Shown here piece after piece: positions 48,710-61,066 of a stretch of DNA of 64,000 nucleotides; the first letter of the stretch is position 1; each line of letters begins with the position of its first letter. A model generated the notes under the pieces. That model was not told the origin of the DNA. It saw only the letters and a list, made by a program, of their open reading frames with translations, and made no database searches. A program made the translations under genes and the position numbers. The stretch covers positions 2,606,001 to 2,670,000 of the forward strand of contig JAQFVV010000152.1 of the NCBI GenBank assembly GCA_028023455.1, read 5' to 3'. The stretch comes from Epiperipatus broadwayi. Lineage: Eukaryota > Onychophora > Udeonychophora > Euonychophora > Peripatidae.

Positions 48710-48882
48710 ATGGAAAATATTGTGCAAGATCTTTATGGATGTTATTTACTATATTGTCTGAACCCAAAATTTAATGGACATACTTACATTGGCTTCACAG
48801 TTAATCCAAAACGACGCATTAAGCAACACAATGCTGGAGTGCATGCGGGTGGTGCAAAAGGAACAAATGCAAAAGGTCCTTG
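48710..48882 (+). CDS. SLX1 structure-specific endonuclease, exon with GIY-YIG core
   Basis: SLX1 is the nuclease subunit that, with the scaffold SLX4, cuts branched DNA such as Holliday junctions and flaps in the nucleus. This exon encodes residues 1-57 and two bases of codon 58. The start fits the family's short N-terminus. The GIY motif appears as G10-C11-Y12 followed by 'LLYCLNP'. The YIG motif is Y26-I27-G28 in '[17 protein letters not shown]', and the catalytic arginine is R35 or R36. '[12 protein letters not shown]' corresponds to the family's GGA-RT-GRGPW segment, with the usual Arg-Thr-Ser changed to Gly-Thr-Asn. The donor is TG|GTAAAT. No stop or frameshift interrupts it. Confidence 0.9.
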
Positions 48883-51800
48883 GTAAATAAAATCTCTATT
48901 CATATAGTAAACATTTAATTTTTTTAATTACAGTTATTATGTTGAACAATAATATTAACCATAAGATAAATGTAGATTAATGTTAATTAATTGTAGAAAA
49001 AAGAACAATGTGTAAGTTATGTAAAATATATGTCTATATAGCAAATTTTACATATACTTTGAATTATATAACTAGATCTGAACAATAGTGGGATTTTAAG
49101 GATACTTTGAACAATATTGTTTTATAAATAATAAACATTTGGAACAATAGCATTTTTAAATAACAGATATTTGGATTGATTATATGTCTAAACAACATTC
49201 AGAAGTAATTCACAAACTTCTATGAAAAGTTAAACTAATAATGATTATAAATTTAGAAGCAATTAGTTTTTGAATTCAATCTTCATAAAAATCTTTATCT
49301 TAGGCTTTGTGACAAAGATATAAAAGGACCAGAAAAACACTTAAAAGAAGAAAGCACCAGCTAAAAAACATGACTTCCTCCTCTGGAGTTGTAGATGCCA
49401 AGAGCAGGCTAAAGCATGTTGTACATAATCCAGGCTTTATTATCATTTTTATAAACCACTAGGCTAATCTGTATTATTGAAATAATCTTAATCAGTATAT
49501 TGTTTTATCCATTGCTTGTAAATATTTGAATCTCTGAATTAAATACATATTCTTTTAATTTAGTCTTACTGGAAACAAAGTATGTTTAACAATATTTTTA
49601 TACATGTTTATTTATTACTACTCATTCAAAAAATTCTAGCCATCCTGATTCCAAAAGATGAGTAAAACAAAGAATAAAAAATTAAAAATAAGTTTTTCAA
49701 TGACTACATAAACTGATTTATGTTTTACAAATATCACATTCTGCATTGACGACTCTTTCAATGAGGTTCTATTTAAAACTTCTGTTTTCAGCACACACAC
49801 TTCAAACACATGGATTAAGACATTTTAAAAAGATAAATGTGTGTATGTGGTGAAAACAAGTTTTAAGTATATTACCATTATTACATGTGGTTGTATTTAA
49901 CAATAATAAATATATAATTAAACTAAGTGTTAAAACTTGATCATTTTAAGTGTGATTTGCCATTGTTTGTATTTATATAATTATAATATTTTTTAACCAC
50001 TGTAATATATAATTATTGTATAAAAAATAAAACATATTTGAATAGAACAACTTACTATTTTTAAAAGACTTTTAAGACAATGAAATATATAAATAATATG
50101 TCATATGATTAGTTGCTCAGCAAATCATGTGATTTTTAAACATGTAAATGTCAAGTTAAGCACAAATATTCCATTTATTTTGCAAAGTCAAAAATTGATC
50201 ATGGATTTTTATCTCTTAAGATTTTACCACTCTACCATTATATTAAACCATGTTGTTATTTAAATCATATAATTATTAAATGTAAAAATTAATGAAAATA
50301 TTTATGAGTAATACAAAAGATAATTAACATTTATACCTTTCTTTACGTTGTCAAAAATTAAGAATCTGAGATTTTTAGGTTTATCAAACTAATATATGTC
50401 AATTGCTGAAACAGATTTGTCACATATAAATTTTGTTCTTAATTAAATTATATTTTAACTTGACAATGGAAATTGTGTTTTCTTGATTTTTTTTCTGCTA
50501 TTTTTTTAATATTGTGAGATCAATTTGCAGTCATAATTATAATGTATGTTTGTCTGGAAGAGAATAATAAATTAATAAAATATAGTTATTTTTCCTTCTT
50601 GCTGAATTACTAATGAAATTAATAGTGTATTATAAACATAATCAAATGAATGTTAGCCTCAAGAGAAACATGCATTCACAGCAATTGTACTTAATCAATT
50701 AAAGTAACTAATAAGAACTGATCACTCAGAAAAGGGGACAGAGTTTACCATTTGGTCTTAAAAGTAACAATGATAGTTAATTCAATAAAAGCAAAGCATA
50801 ACTATACTCAGTCTTAATAATAGATGACAGCAAGTCATGAGCAGTTGAAGAGTGGTTAAACACTAGTTTAATGTAACAGTTTACTGTCATAGTTTATGTC
50901 TATTCTACAAGTATTCTGCAAGTGCAGTGAAACAAAGTTAATGTGCATTATACAAGAAGTTTACAGTAAACTAACTGCAGAAAAATTAAAAAATCTACCA
51001 AGTTTTTAAAGCACTTAACACAACCAAACAGAAGCCATAACTGAATCTTACAAGAACAACTAAGCAGAAGATTGTCAACACAAGCTCTTCTCTCTTGAAT
51101 TCAAGCTATAGACAAATATAATATTCTGTATTGATTTAATCTCTATGTATGTAATTGTTGTACCCAATTATTGTATGAATATTTGAATTATTCATATTAC
51201 TTGTAAATTTCATTGCAGCCTGAATACAACATTGTCTTTTATAAAGAATGATTTATTTAGGTTTTTGAAGAAGATTATTAAGTAGATTTTTAATTTTTAT
51301 CAGTGCACCTTTAGACTCATACCCACTATAATGCAACCATCTACTAACATAGAAATTCCAGATTACATACTCTCATTATTTATTTCATAAACAGCTTTCA
51401 CTCATCAAGTGAGTTAGAGGCTTAAACCCTGGATTTTCATGCCTGTGTTGACAGACTGATTTTTTTTTTTTTTTTATTATACCATCTTCTTACAAACTAT
51501 GAACTAATTACTTTCTACTTTTAACATGTTTTGAAAACATGAATAATTATTTTGCTTTATAGTTTTATTTTTTGATTTAACAGTACGATGTAAATTTTGC
51601 TCTTTTATTATTCAATTCAGCAATGAAGTTCTGTAAAAAATTTGCTAAAAATCATGTTTTATCTTAAATACCATCACATATGGCATTAAAGTTACTTTGG
51701 CTCGTGATAGGTTGATTGTAGTTATTGCTGTTCCTTTTTTTTTTTTTTTGAAAACTCAAGTTTTTTCTTATATTTTTCCTCTGAGAAAATTTCTTGTTAT

Positions 51801-52183
51801 TTAAATTAATATTTTTTTGCAACATTTGTGCCACAAACATGAGACAAAGAATGATGAAAGTTAGTTTGAATTAATTTTAAAAGAAACTGTTTTAAATTTT
51901 TTGAGAAAAGAAATGAGGTTTATCTTTAGGTTGTCTCACAATTTCAAATTACTTTGACAAGCTGTATTTTCTATGTACTGTTTTATAAAAATGAACCAAC
52001 ACTGCTTTCATGCTTTAATACAGCCATGTAATTTGTTTATTGATTATATATTCTGGATTTCTAACTTGACTAATAATTTATTAATTATCTAAATATATTA
52101 ATTATAAATTTTAATTTATATGTAGAAAGTTTCATATTTTTAGATTTATTTCAGTATTTTTTTTTTTTAATTTATGCATTTAG
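48883..52183 (+). other. SLX1 intron 1, 3.3 kb
   Basis: It is bounded by GTAAAT at 48883 and a T-rich tract ending TTTAG at 52183; codon 58 (Trp) is rebuilt exactly across it. It holds AT-rich DNA and an old repeat piece at about 49371-49420 (matching 2033-2085). There is also a possible SINE fragment near 51300-51465. CpG is scarce, as expected of a methylated gene body, though that is inference. Confidence 0.8.
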
Positions 52184-52235
52184 GGAAATGGTTCTCATGG
52201 TATATGGTTTTCCAAATGAAATTTCTGCTCTTCGA
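52184..52235 (+). CDS. SLX1 exon 2
   Basis: It completes Trp58 and encodes 'EMVLMVYGFPNEISALR' (residues 59-75), matching the conserved 'WEMVL-V-GFP---ALR' segment of SLX1. The acceptor is TTTAG and the donor is GTAAGT, a strong consensus, leaving phase 0. In the family the next residues are FEWAWQ, whose Glu is the metal-binding catalytic residue. That exon was not found up to the end of the window, nor the C-terminal RING-like zinc domain. Confidence 0.85.
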
Positions 52236-53598
52236 GTAAGTATAGTTTTTTTAATTTTATCATATTTCACACATTTAAATTAAATTGCAGATAAAAAATA
52301 TTTAAACAGTATATTATATTTAAATATCAGATCTTAAAACTGAATATTTTAATTTTGTAAACCAATAATAATGTCACATGAGTTTTTTATATGCTTATTT
52401 AATGCTCTTGACAGCATTTATCTTCACTATTTTAGAACCATCTTCAGCAAGTATAAATAATTAATGATGTCCTCATTTCCAGATTGTTTTTTTGTCTTTG
52501 TCTATGAGAACTAGGATTCAAAGCTAGAATTAATGATGTTATGTATCTAATAGCTAACATTTTATTTATATTCAAACTAATATCTAAAATTTAAAAAAAT
52601 CTTTAAAGTTTTGAACCCAAACCAACATACTTGCCTAGTTATGTAAATCTGACATAATTTAGAGACCTCAGCTATATGATAACTTAACATTCCTTATGAA
52701 AGAATAGAAGAAATATAGAACTGGCATATAACCTAGGTCTCTAAAATGTATAGAAATTAACCTGGTTTCCAAACTATATAACTTTGCAAGTGAGTTGGTT
52801 TGAATTCAAAATCTGATGACATTTTTTTTAAATTTCAAACTGTTATCTTGCTTATCTCCAGTTCTGACATTTTCAACATTCAAACATTTTAAGGATTTAA
52901 GCAGTAAAGCCATTCAATTATTTACTTTACTAATGAAGGCAAAAGTCAGAAATTGGTCTGGGAATGAGGATATTATACTATCCGATATTCTTTGATTACT
53001 CAGATGACTCAAGAGTGAAGTGAAGATATTTGAATATCACTTTGATACATGAAACAATGATAATTATATTATGATCAGATTACAATCTTAATATACAATA
53101 AGATATTGACTATTTGGATGTTATTAACTCAAATCACTTATACTTTGTCATTTTTAGTGTTCTGTTTACTATGCTGAAGTAATAACACTGTCATTTACTG
53201 ACTTCATTTGCTATTACTTACTAAGAGATTGATTGGTTAATAGATTTATCAAAAAAATGATTATGATTGCTAAAAATTACTGACTTTAAATAAGTATATA
53301 ACATTTTATACAAAAATATTGATAAGATTTTTTTTCTCTTTTTTTTTTAAAGAAAAGTCTTTGCATTTTTTTTATTTTTAAAAAAGACATTGTAATTAAA
53401 AAGCAGTCACTGATTCCTGCATCTCAAAATCTATGCTCTCCTTTTCCAGAGAGAATAGTTTAGATTCATCTTTGTGAATTTTTTTAACTTCTAATTTCTA
53501 CTAGCATAATTTTAATGTCAAAAGAATATATGTCTTACTATTTATAAATTAATAATTGTAAATGTTTCATTTACCAATAACTTTTTCTTCTCTTTCAG
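52236..53598 (+). other. Downstream SLX1 intron sequence
   Basis: AT-rich intron-like DNA with a worn fragment of the 6.1-kb SINE-like family near 52930-53020. No FEWAWQ-type exon was recognised here. Confidence 0.5.
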
Positions 53599-53658
53599 AG
53601 TGGATTAAATAGTGTAAAAACATGTGATAGAGTAGAACATCCATATTGTCTCTTCTAA
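53599..53658 (+). CDS. Possible alternative terminal exon of SLX1
   Basis: A long pyrimidine tract ending 'tcttctctttcag' precedes 53599. Joined in phase 0 to exon 2 it stays open for 19 codons ('SGLNSVKTCDRVEHPYCLF') and ends with TAA at 53656. AATAAA follows at 53659-53664. The resulting protein would be 94 residues and lack the catalytic Glu. The peptide has no family match I know, and a 19-codon open run has a fair chance probability. It is a candidate only. Confidence 0.25.
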   Translation, partial: SGLNSVKTCDRVEHPYCLF

Positions 53659-53664
53659 AATAAA

Positions 53665-53945
53665 GTAATATATAATATAATCATGTTATAAAATTATTGC
53701 CTTTGACAAAAAATATACATATAAACATTATTTTATAATTATAAAAAATATTTTTTAATAATTACTCAATTAAAAGTTTATGACTGATTTATTTTGACTT
53801 TTATATATTCATCTTAATATTAATACTTTAAATGATCAAATTTTGTCCATAATGTTGCCTTCTATGTATAAAATTAAAAATAATCAATTTAAAACAAAGT
53901 TGAAATAGATAACTCACTATAAATAAAAAATATTATTTAATACAT
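53665..53945. other. AT-rich DNA, no gene seen
   Basis: No feature was recognised. Confidence 0.4.
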
Positions 53946-55000
53946 TGTAACAGTCAGGATGAGCTGATAGCGGCATAAATCACCACCAGGGTGACTTAAA
54001 CCACCACAACTCATTCCAACCTACATACTACGTCATCTTTTTTTAGGCTCAGTGATCAAGGAGAGGTAGAGAGACTCTTAAAATTAGATTACAACTATAT
54101 GATTTCCCTGTGGCAAAACAAGACATCCAATGCAATGTATATATAAATTACCAAACATTTTATTAATATTAAAATTACAAACAAATAAACAAAAGAAATG
54201 GCTACCGCTTAATTAGGTTGCTAGACTTATAAGATCATGGAATTACAATAATTAGATGATTACATATGTAAAAGTTTCAATGTATAATGGACATATAATA
54301 AGAGACTTTGGGTGATGTATCTATTTTGATCTCTGGGGCAGATATTCCTCAAGCAGGTACATAATGACAATTAAAGCTAGTTAAGTTTCATTAACTTTAG
54401 AAAAACATGGTTAAATAGATCAATGCATAACTCTCATGATCATGACAAATAAGAGCTGAGATATCAAGCTTTAATATACACAAGGGATAAGGAAGGCGGT
54501 ACTGAGTTGCTAAAATAGTTAAGCAAATAACGAGATAGACTGGAATATGACCGCCTCCACGATGTCATATCCAAGTCTTATAATCAGGCAGAGACGGGAA
54601 TATATTTGCTTTTTGCGAAGTTAATCGAGTCATGGAATGAAGGAATGAACGTCTTCATATAACCCATAATAACTCTCTTTACAGGCAGGAACGATCCACT
54701 GCACTGGTAACAAGAAATAAGAAGACATGAAAGGAATGTTAAGGTGAACCCGTTAAAGTAAATTTTCTAAGCAGGGATAAACGCCTGCTGAAGAAACACA
54801 GTAAAATAATAAACTAAACAACCCAGTAACGCTATATTTTATACAATAGTAAACATTTGAACTTAAAATTTAATCTATAAAATGTAAATGGTCATACCAT
54901 AAGTTTACAATATGCGAATATCCATTATATAGGTCTAATCAAGGTTACATAGTTATTATATATTAAAAAAAAAAATCATAAGAGATTACTCTCTGCTTAA
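53946..55000. other. CpG-richer unassigned block, possible LTR or insertion
   Basis: CpGs are frequent between about 53965 and 54900, unlike the flanks. The block opens with TGTAACAGTCAGG, which looks like an LTR start, but I could not find a matching end or a target duplication. No open frame of note. Confidence 0.35.
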
Positions 55001-55645
55001 TTAGAGATCTGCCTATAGATTGTACATATATAAAGAAATTATTGATACGATAGCCTAGGATTATCATATACATATTAATTGTTATTACAAATTTTATAGA
55101 ATAAATTATCATATTATATATTATACAGATATATTTATCAAAAAAAAGAAAGTTTTATTTTAACTTCGAACATTAAATTTTATATTAAAAGTGAAAACTT
55201 CATGGTAAATTAAGTATGCAGTATACATATATAATTGCTTCTAAAGAAAATAAAGTTTTAATTTTTTTTTGTTAAACTAAGTTTTATTTTTAAAAAATTG
55301 TACATGAACCATTCGTAATTGCTATGAATTTGAAGTAACAGATTTGAATAGACAAATTTAAATAGCAAATAAATAAAAATTACAAATTAGAATCAGAGGG
55401 AGAGGGGATTTAAATATCTTGCGTTTATTTAATTACTGGACTTTCTTTAGATAATGTCAAATATTTTAATCATTGAAATATTTTTCTAAATTTACCTCCA
55501 TCTGATTCTTAAACAAAAAGCTAGTAAAATTTAAGAAAAATAGAGTATATATTGCAATAGTCGATCTTCTTTACTATTAATTAAGCATGCATTAAGAAAA
55601 TATTTAAATAATGAATAAATAATACAAAAGCTTTATCAGATAATG
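55001..55645. other. AT-rich DNA, no gene seen
   Basis: No feature was recognised. Confidence 0.4.
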
Positions 55646-55848
55646 AAAATTATTCTACACGAATAAAGCACGATAAACAGAACAGCCAAAATTCAAAAAA
55701 CATTAATCACAAACAACAATTTGCCAAGCGCTTTCGCCATGATTCTGGTATACAGTATCAAAGGCGCTTGGCAAATTGTTGTTTGTGATTAATGTTTTTT
55801 TTTTTTTAATTTTGACTGCTCTGTTTATCACTAGTGTAGAATAATTTT
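55646..55848. repeat. Foldback element, 203 bp, well preserved
   Basis: Arms 55646-55734 and 55760-55848 are close reverse complements around a core of about 25 bases. The inner part (for example 'aatttgccaagcgc' and 'gcgcttggcaaatt') is perfect, and the main differences lie in an A/T run and the outermost ten bases. It is a probable MITE or hairpin, without a protein. Confidence 0.85.
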
Positions 55849-55989
55849 AAATAATGAATCACATATCTAAATAATACAGAAATAAATATATTTTACAGAA
55901 TGACTAATATATAATTATTTAAAGCAAAGAAAAAGAATAATAAGAGATTTTAATCATTTAAAATTTATAGTTAAATTAAATTATTATTT

Positions 55990-56245
55990 TACCAGACCTT
56001 CATGAAGCATTTTGATAAACAGTAGAATTGGCTGGCTGGTCACTCAATGAAATTATGTATTGGGGGCTTGATAGTGATGACATAGTATATCAGCACTTTG
56101 GATGGTCAATTGTAGGCAATGACTTTATCGGCCTAGCATTCTATAGTAGGAGGGAAATTCCATAGTCAGCTGCATCAGAGCTGGACAGAGAAATTGCAGC
56201 GATCTACTCACTCATAGCTTGATGTAATTTAACAATTTAAAAACA
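55990..56245. other. Moderately complex unassigned sequence
   Basis: It is less AT-rich than its surroundings and includes 'ggctggctggtcactc' near 56030. No domain-bearing frame or RNA fold was recognised. It may be an old repeat. Confidence 0.25.
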
Positions 56246-56249
56246 TTAC

Positions 56250-56410
56250 AAATAAAACTCTTCCAGGAGTGTACAGTAACTAAACTCTACAAGAAGTGTA
56301 TTCTTTCTGAAGTTTACAATAATACTCTGCAAGAAATGTACAATAAGTCTTTCAAAAGTTTCTACAATAACTTTCAAGAAGTTTTTACAATAACTAAATT
56401 CTTTTCCTGC
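56250..56410 (+). repeat. Degenerate minisatellite, unit about 22-40 bp
   Basis: At least five loose copies of a 'ctctrcaagaagtgtacaat' type unit follow each other ('ctacaagaagtgtattc', 'ctgcaagaaatgtacaataa', 'tttcaagaagtttttacaa'). Related pieces occur near 50908-50980. Confidence 0.55.
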
Positions 56411-58365
56411 TACCAATATATATAGTTCTCAAAAACAAAAACCATTGGATCTTTCCAAATTAATTAATTAATTAAACTTTAGTAAAATTCTTTTGTTTAT
56501 TATCTAAAAAGAGTCTTAATGCAATTTAATTTTGAAATTTACTAATTGCATTTCTTAATTAAATTCCTGAATATCTTTGGATTTTATCTGAGTCTATATG
56601 TTTTGACACCTTTCCCTTAAATAATTATAAAATTAGAATCTAATTTATATATTCTTTTGATATCAATTGGATTTTTAATTGAAAGTTAAACTTTCTTTGC
56701 TGATTTGAAACCCCATCTTTTTTTAATACATACCAACTCATAATAAAATTTACATTTTAATAATAAAATTACATTTTTTATACATTAAATTTTTTTCTAA
56801 AATGTCTTAAACTTGGGCTCTTCGAGCGGGTTAGCTGCATGCCAGTTGACATGTTGTTTTCTTTCTTTACTGACATAAAAATTATAAGCATGATGTAAAC
56901 CAAAATACAGGCATTTGATAGCTCTCTGCCATGTGATTCTAAAGATGTCTACCTCAAAAAAATATATTGAAATTTGGATTTTTGGCAGCAGTTTTAATCA
57001 AGGAAGGTATTTAATTTCTTTTGTCTTTTGATAAATTTTGTAATTATCACGAAACAATAAAAGACAAAAAAGATTTAACGGGCTGCAAGTCAACATTTCT
57101 CTGGTGTTATTCGCAAACAAGGCCTATAATGGAGCTTCAATGTAAAGACTTGTAAGTATAAAATTTTAATTTTTTGAAAAAATTATCTTTTTTATTAATT
57201 TTAGTTTGTAGTTAGTGTATGTTAATATAAATTATGTATTTATTTATGCTCATATAGAATTCATATCTACCGTAATTTTTTAAAGTTCTAATACACTTAT
57301 TTTATAAAAATAATGATTTTCAAAAAGTTTAATAATTTATTATTTATAATTATGTTTATATAATATGTTTGTGTTTACAAGTAATGAGTTACAAAACTAA
57401 TAATCAAATGTATAGAAAGATTGCATACGCATGCAAATAATCAAATTCTGATTCTTGTTTATGTCTTGATACTCATGCTTTGGAGTCATTCTGTTTTTGC
57501 TATATGTTTCATCACATTATTTTCAAGTCTATAGCTAACAAATGGACTATATGCAAATAAATTATATCTATGTGATACAATAAATATAACAAGATATCAT
57601 CACTTCTGGACATAAAAAATATAAACATCACTTGTGTGCATAAAGAATATTAACATTATTAGTGTCCATAAAGAATATAAACATTACTGATATACACAAA
57701 AAAATATAAAATGAAGAGATGAAACTCATTTTATCAGTGATATAGACAGTAGCCTATAATTTCTAGTTTTAGATAGACAAGAAGCCAATTGCTATGATGA
57801 TTTCTTTTGTATCTTTTATTAGGATGAATCTTTTTCTTTATAGATGCCTTTGACATTTGGAACTTTTGGGGTACAAGATAAAAATGAAGAATTCATATCC
57901 GACTTCTTTTGGACATTGTGAAGCTATGGATTATCTCAGGTAAGACATGTTATACATGTTTAGAAAGATAATTTTATGATGAATACAAAGAAATTATCAC
58001 TGAACATGTAATTTGAATTTTAGTTAATGTTAATTTCCAAATTATGAACAAACAATAAAATAATCATTATTTCGGATGTGAAAATTTCTTTTTTTCCTTA
58101 TTTTTTATATAGGTATCACTATTTATCTTATGCTTATTGTTTGCCTTAGTTTTTCTAGTTTCTATTAATGTAATTTTTTTGCTTTAACATAATTAAAACT
58201 GAAGTTATTGTGAAAATTGTGTCTCGGGTCAGTATTTTAAAAAATTCAATATGGCATATTAGACCGAAGTAGTTATTATTTCAACTTAATAGCAAAATAT
58301 ATATATGAAGCATATATATATACAATGTATATATATGACCGCTTCAACATTAATGTGGCTTTCAT
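56411..58365. other. AT-rich DNA, no secure gene
   Basis: A good splice donor context (CAGGTAAGA, about 57938) follows a segment at 57845-57937. In one frame that segment reads 'MPLTFGTF', loosely like a motif late in SLX1, but the frame stops before the donor. I do not call it an exon. The rest is featureless. Confidence 0.35.
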
Positions 58366-59675
58366 TCCTTAATGGAACCTTTTCAAGATGTTTCTTTTTA
58401 CATGTGATACGATGCACTGTAATTTTTCCTTTTTCGGAATCAGGAATCTCGGCCAGTATGCCCAGAGAAACCTGTTAGCCACTTTACCTTCTCTTTCAAT
58501 TCCCTGTCCTAAGATTTTCCCATATTCTTCTCTATCCTGCTTCATCCCATTTCCACAACACAATCTTTGTCAACTCCATGGCCTTTATATCTAAATCTTT
58601 CTTATGTTTTCCCAAACCCAGCATAAAAACTAAGAACCCACTTTCTGTATAATTACTTTGTTTATATTTATTCTTTCATAACTTCATTATTTATACCCTT
58701 TCTGCTTGCAAGCATTTATATTCAATTAACAGATGCCTAATATTTTCTATGTCTTCCTTACACAACTTGCGACTAAATCACCACATTTTTCCTATTATGT
58801 TTTCCCTTGTTGCTAAAGATCATGTTCGAACCTTAAATAGTAAACTACTTTTTTTGCTATTATCATAAATTAACTTGACCCAATATTCTGTTTACTTCTA
58901 TATATATTTAAATTCTTTCTACTCTCCATACTAGTTCTCCATCTCTCCAACTTCCTATTTTTTATTAATGCATCTATTTTTTTTATCACATCCCTTGCCA
59001 TTATAACACTCAACAATTCCCCTAACCCAATCATCCCACTTTTTGTATAAGTATACTGACATAAATTATTTATCCAAATCTTCTGCATACCATACTATCT
59101 TTCTCACCCATCATGTTGCCTGCCCTTTACTCATAACCCAATTAAGTACTATTTTGGCTATTCTTTTATTATCCATAAACTGCAATCTATTGAATATTTT
59201 CATTGTTTTTTGCATCTCTCATACAAAAGCTTGACCATCCATTTCTCCTTGAATTGCTTCCTTTGCCATCTACGCATTTCTCTTTGTACTTTTTCTAAGT
59301 AATCTAACACCCCTTCACTAACCCATAATGCATCGTTACGATATGTTAACCTTGCTACTGCCACTCCCTTCCATACAATTCTAGCTACATCATATTTATT
59401 ACATGAAAACACTATTAAATTCTTTATCAGTCCCTTTCTTTTCTTTGCTTCATTTATCAGCTTTTTCTTCCATTCTTCCAAGCAATTTCTCTAATCCCTT
59501 AAGAGGCTTCTCAAATAGTTATACCTAGTTACCACACTTTACTTTATATCCCTCAATAAAACTTCTTTGTCTTCTCTTTCCCTAGTATTAATCATCATTA
59601 CTTTTGATTTTTCTTCACTAAATTTAATCCCCATCCTTTTATCCACCCTTGCACATGTCCTCAGCATACATAAGC
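58366..59675 (-). pseudogene. LINE reverse transcriptase pseudogene, minus strand
   Basis: Sister copy of 20409-21745. On the minus strand, reading from 59675 down, it begins just after the catalytic box with 'GIKFSEEKSKVMMIN'. It then has 93 open codons (59481-59200) containing 'INEAKKRKGLIKNL', 'NKYDVARIVWKGVAVARLTY' and 'YLEKVQREMRRWQRKQF'. Another 72 open codons cover 59088-58870. A C-terminal stretch (58563-58369) ends with 'FLIPKKEKLQC'. It is better preserved than the plus copy but still broken. The 5' end is truncated at about 59675, at the junction with the gypsy remnant. Confidence 0.8.
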
Positions 59676-59679
59676 CGCT

Positions 59680-61060
59680 GTTAGGAATATTGCACCAGAT
59701 CATTTGAGCCCTAATTATGTTGGTTGAATTTAGTGGTGGGTTATGATTTTGAGCTAATTTTTAAAAAAGGAAATATCATTAAGCACACGGATGCACTGTC
59801 AAGAGTCCCCAATTAAATCAGCTTCATAGGAACTTGATCCAACCATTAACTACATACACAATTGTAATAATGTAGCAATAGACTGTAAAAAGGTAGCTGG
59901 TTGAACAAAAGCTAAGCATGGTTATAAACCATTGATCAAGTGGTTCAGTGGAGGCTGGTCCAGAAGTCAGCCCAGGATACTTCATAAAGCTATAGGTGTC
60001 ATAAGAAAAAAACTTTCATAAATAAGGGATGCAGGTTAACAGATGATAGATTATTAATATGTAGTAGTGGTCATCATCACAGCTTATCAATCAAGGTCAT
60101 CATGGTATTGTGTGGCTAAAACTCTTGTTCGAAGTTATGTATGGTGGCCGGAATAAATTCTGAGATAGAGCAATTTGTGAAAACCTGTGAGAATTGTCAA
60201 GTAAATGCAAATGTTCCCAAAAAATATATATATATATTACCTGGCCTGTAGTCAAAAAAGCTTGGAGCTGTATTCACATTGATCACACCAGACCATTCCA
60301 TGGATACATTTTTTTAATAGTGATAAATTCATATTCAATGTGAACTGAGTATAAAATTATAAAAAATGTGAGCACCAAAGAAACAATTGGAAAATAATAT
60401 CCAACAATGTTACCAGTTTTACATCCACTAAATTCAAGGATTTCCTTAAGGAATGGGGAATTAGAAATATAGCCACACCATCATATTACCCTGAGTCCAG
60501 TGGTATTGCAGAAAAGGCAGTAAAAATGTTATGAAAGAAAAATACTGCAAATATGCAAGAAACATTGTATTCTGTTTTATTGTATCAGCACAGTACACTG
60601 ACAAGTAGTTTGAGTAAATCTCCAGTTAAGATGATATTCAAATAGAAAATCTGCACAAAATTATCACTAATTCACCCAGATCAAAATTTTTTGAATAATG
60701 AAAGGAACAGCACAGAAATGAGGGGAAAATAGTCTGGTTGAGAGATGTTCTTGGAAAGTACTAGGTGAAAGGCATAATTAAAGAACATTGTCAAAGCAAA
60801 GAGTACCCTGAAATAGAGAATATCATGCAAAAACATGTAAATTATCTCAGACATCAGAAAGAAGAAATTGAGTGAACTAGAAGTAATACATTGCCGGACA
60901 TTCCAAATTATCTAGAGGAATCGGACTTACCGGAAGTAAATGAAGGGCACAGAATATTACTAATGAAAAGAAAACAATCCCATATAGTTCCCAAAGAACC
61001 AACAAGGATCCAAGCTATCTGAAAGATTATGTGAGATTTCAGAAATTGTAATATTTGAAA
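59680..61060 (+). pseudogene. Ty3/gypsy RNase H end and integrase pseudogene
   Basis: Across frame breaks the order is canonical. First comes an RNase H tail ('KHTDALSRVP', about 59782-59811), then the integrase zinc finger ('GHHGIVWL' near 60090 and a C-x2-C near 60186-60200). The catalytic core follows: 'HIDHTRPFHGYIFLIVINSYS' near 60276-60338, with the first Asp. The third acidic residue is in 'PSYYPESSGIAEKAV' near 60478-60522. Last is a C-terminal segment ('KHVNYLRHQKEE', about 60832). Integrase inserts the cDNA copy into the host genome. The second catalytic Asp region appears deleted. Many stops. Confidence 0.8.
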
Positions 61061-61066
61061 TGGAGG

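Noticed and set aside
49304-49363. A segment after 'ctttatcttag' that stays open in phase with SLX1 exon 1 for 19 codons
   Set aside because: The DNA just downstream matches an old dispersed repeat (about 2033-2085), and the true exon 2 at 52184 restores the conserved WEMVL block exactly.
57080-57170. Possible hAT-type transposase exon containing 'MELQCKDL' with a GTAAGTA donor
   Set aside because: The similarity is too short, and no other hAT domain motif lies nearby.
57845-57937. Possible late SLX1 exon reading 'MPLTFGTF' before a CAGGTAAGA donor
   Set aside because: The frame meets a stop before the donor, and the frame that is open to the donor has no acceptor. The similarity is only a few residues.
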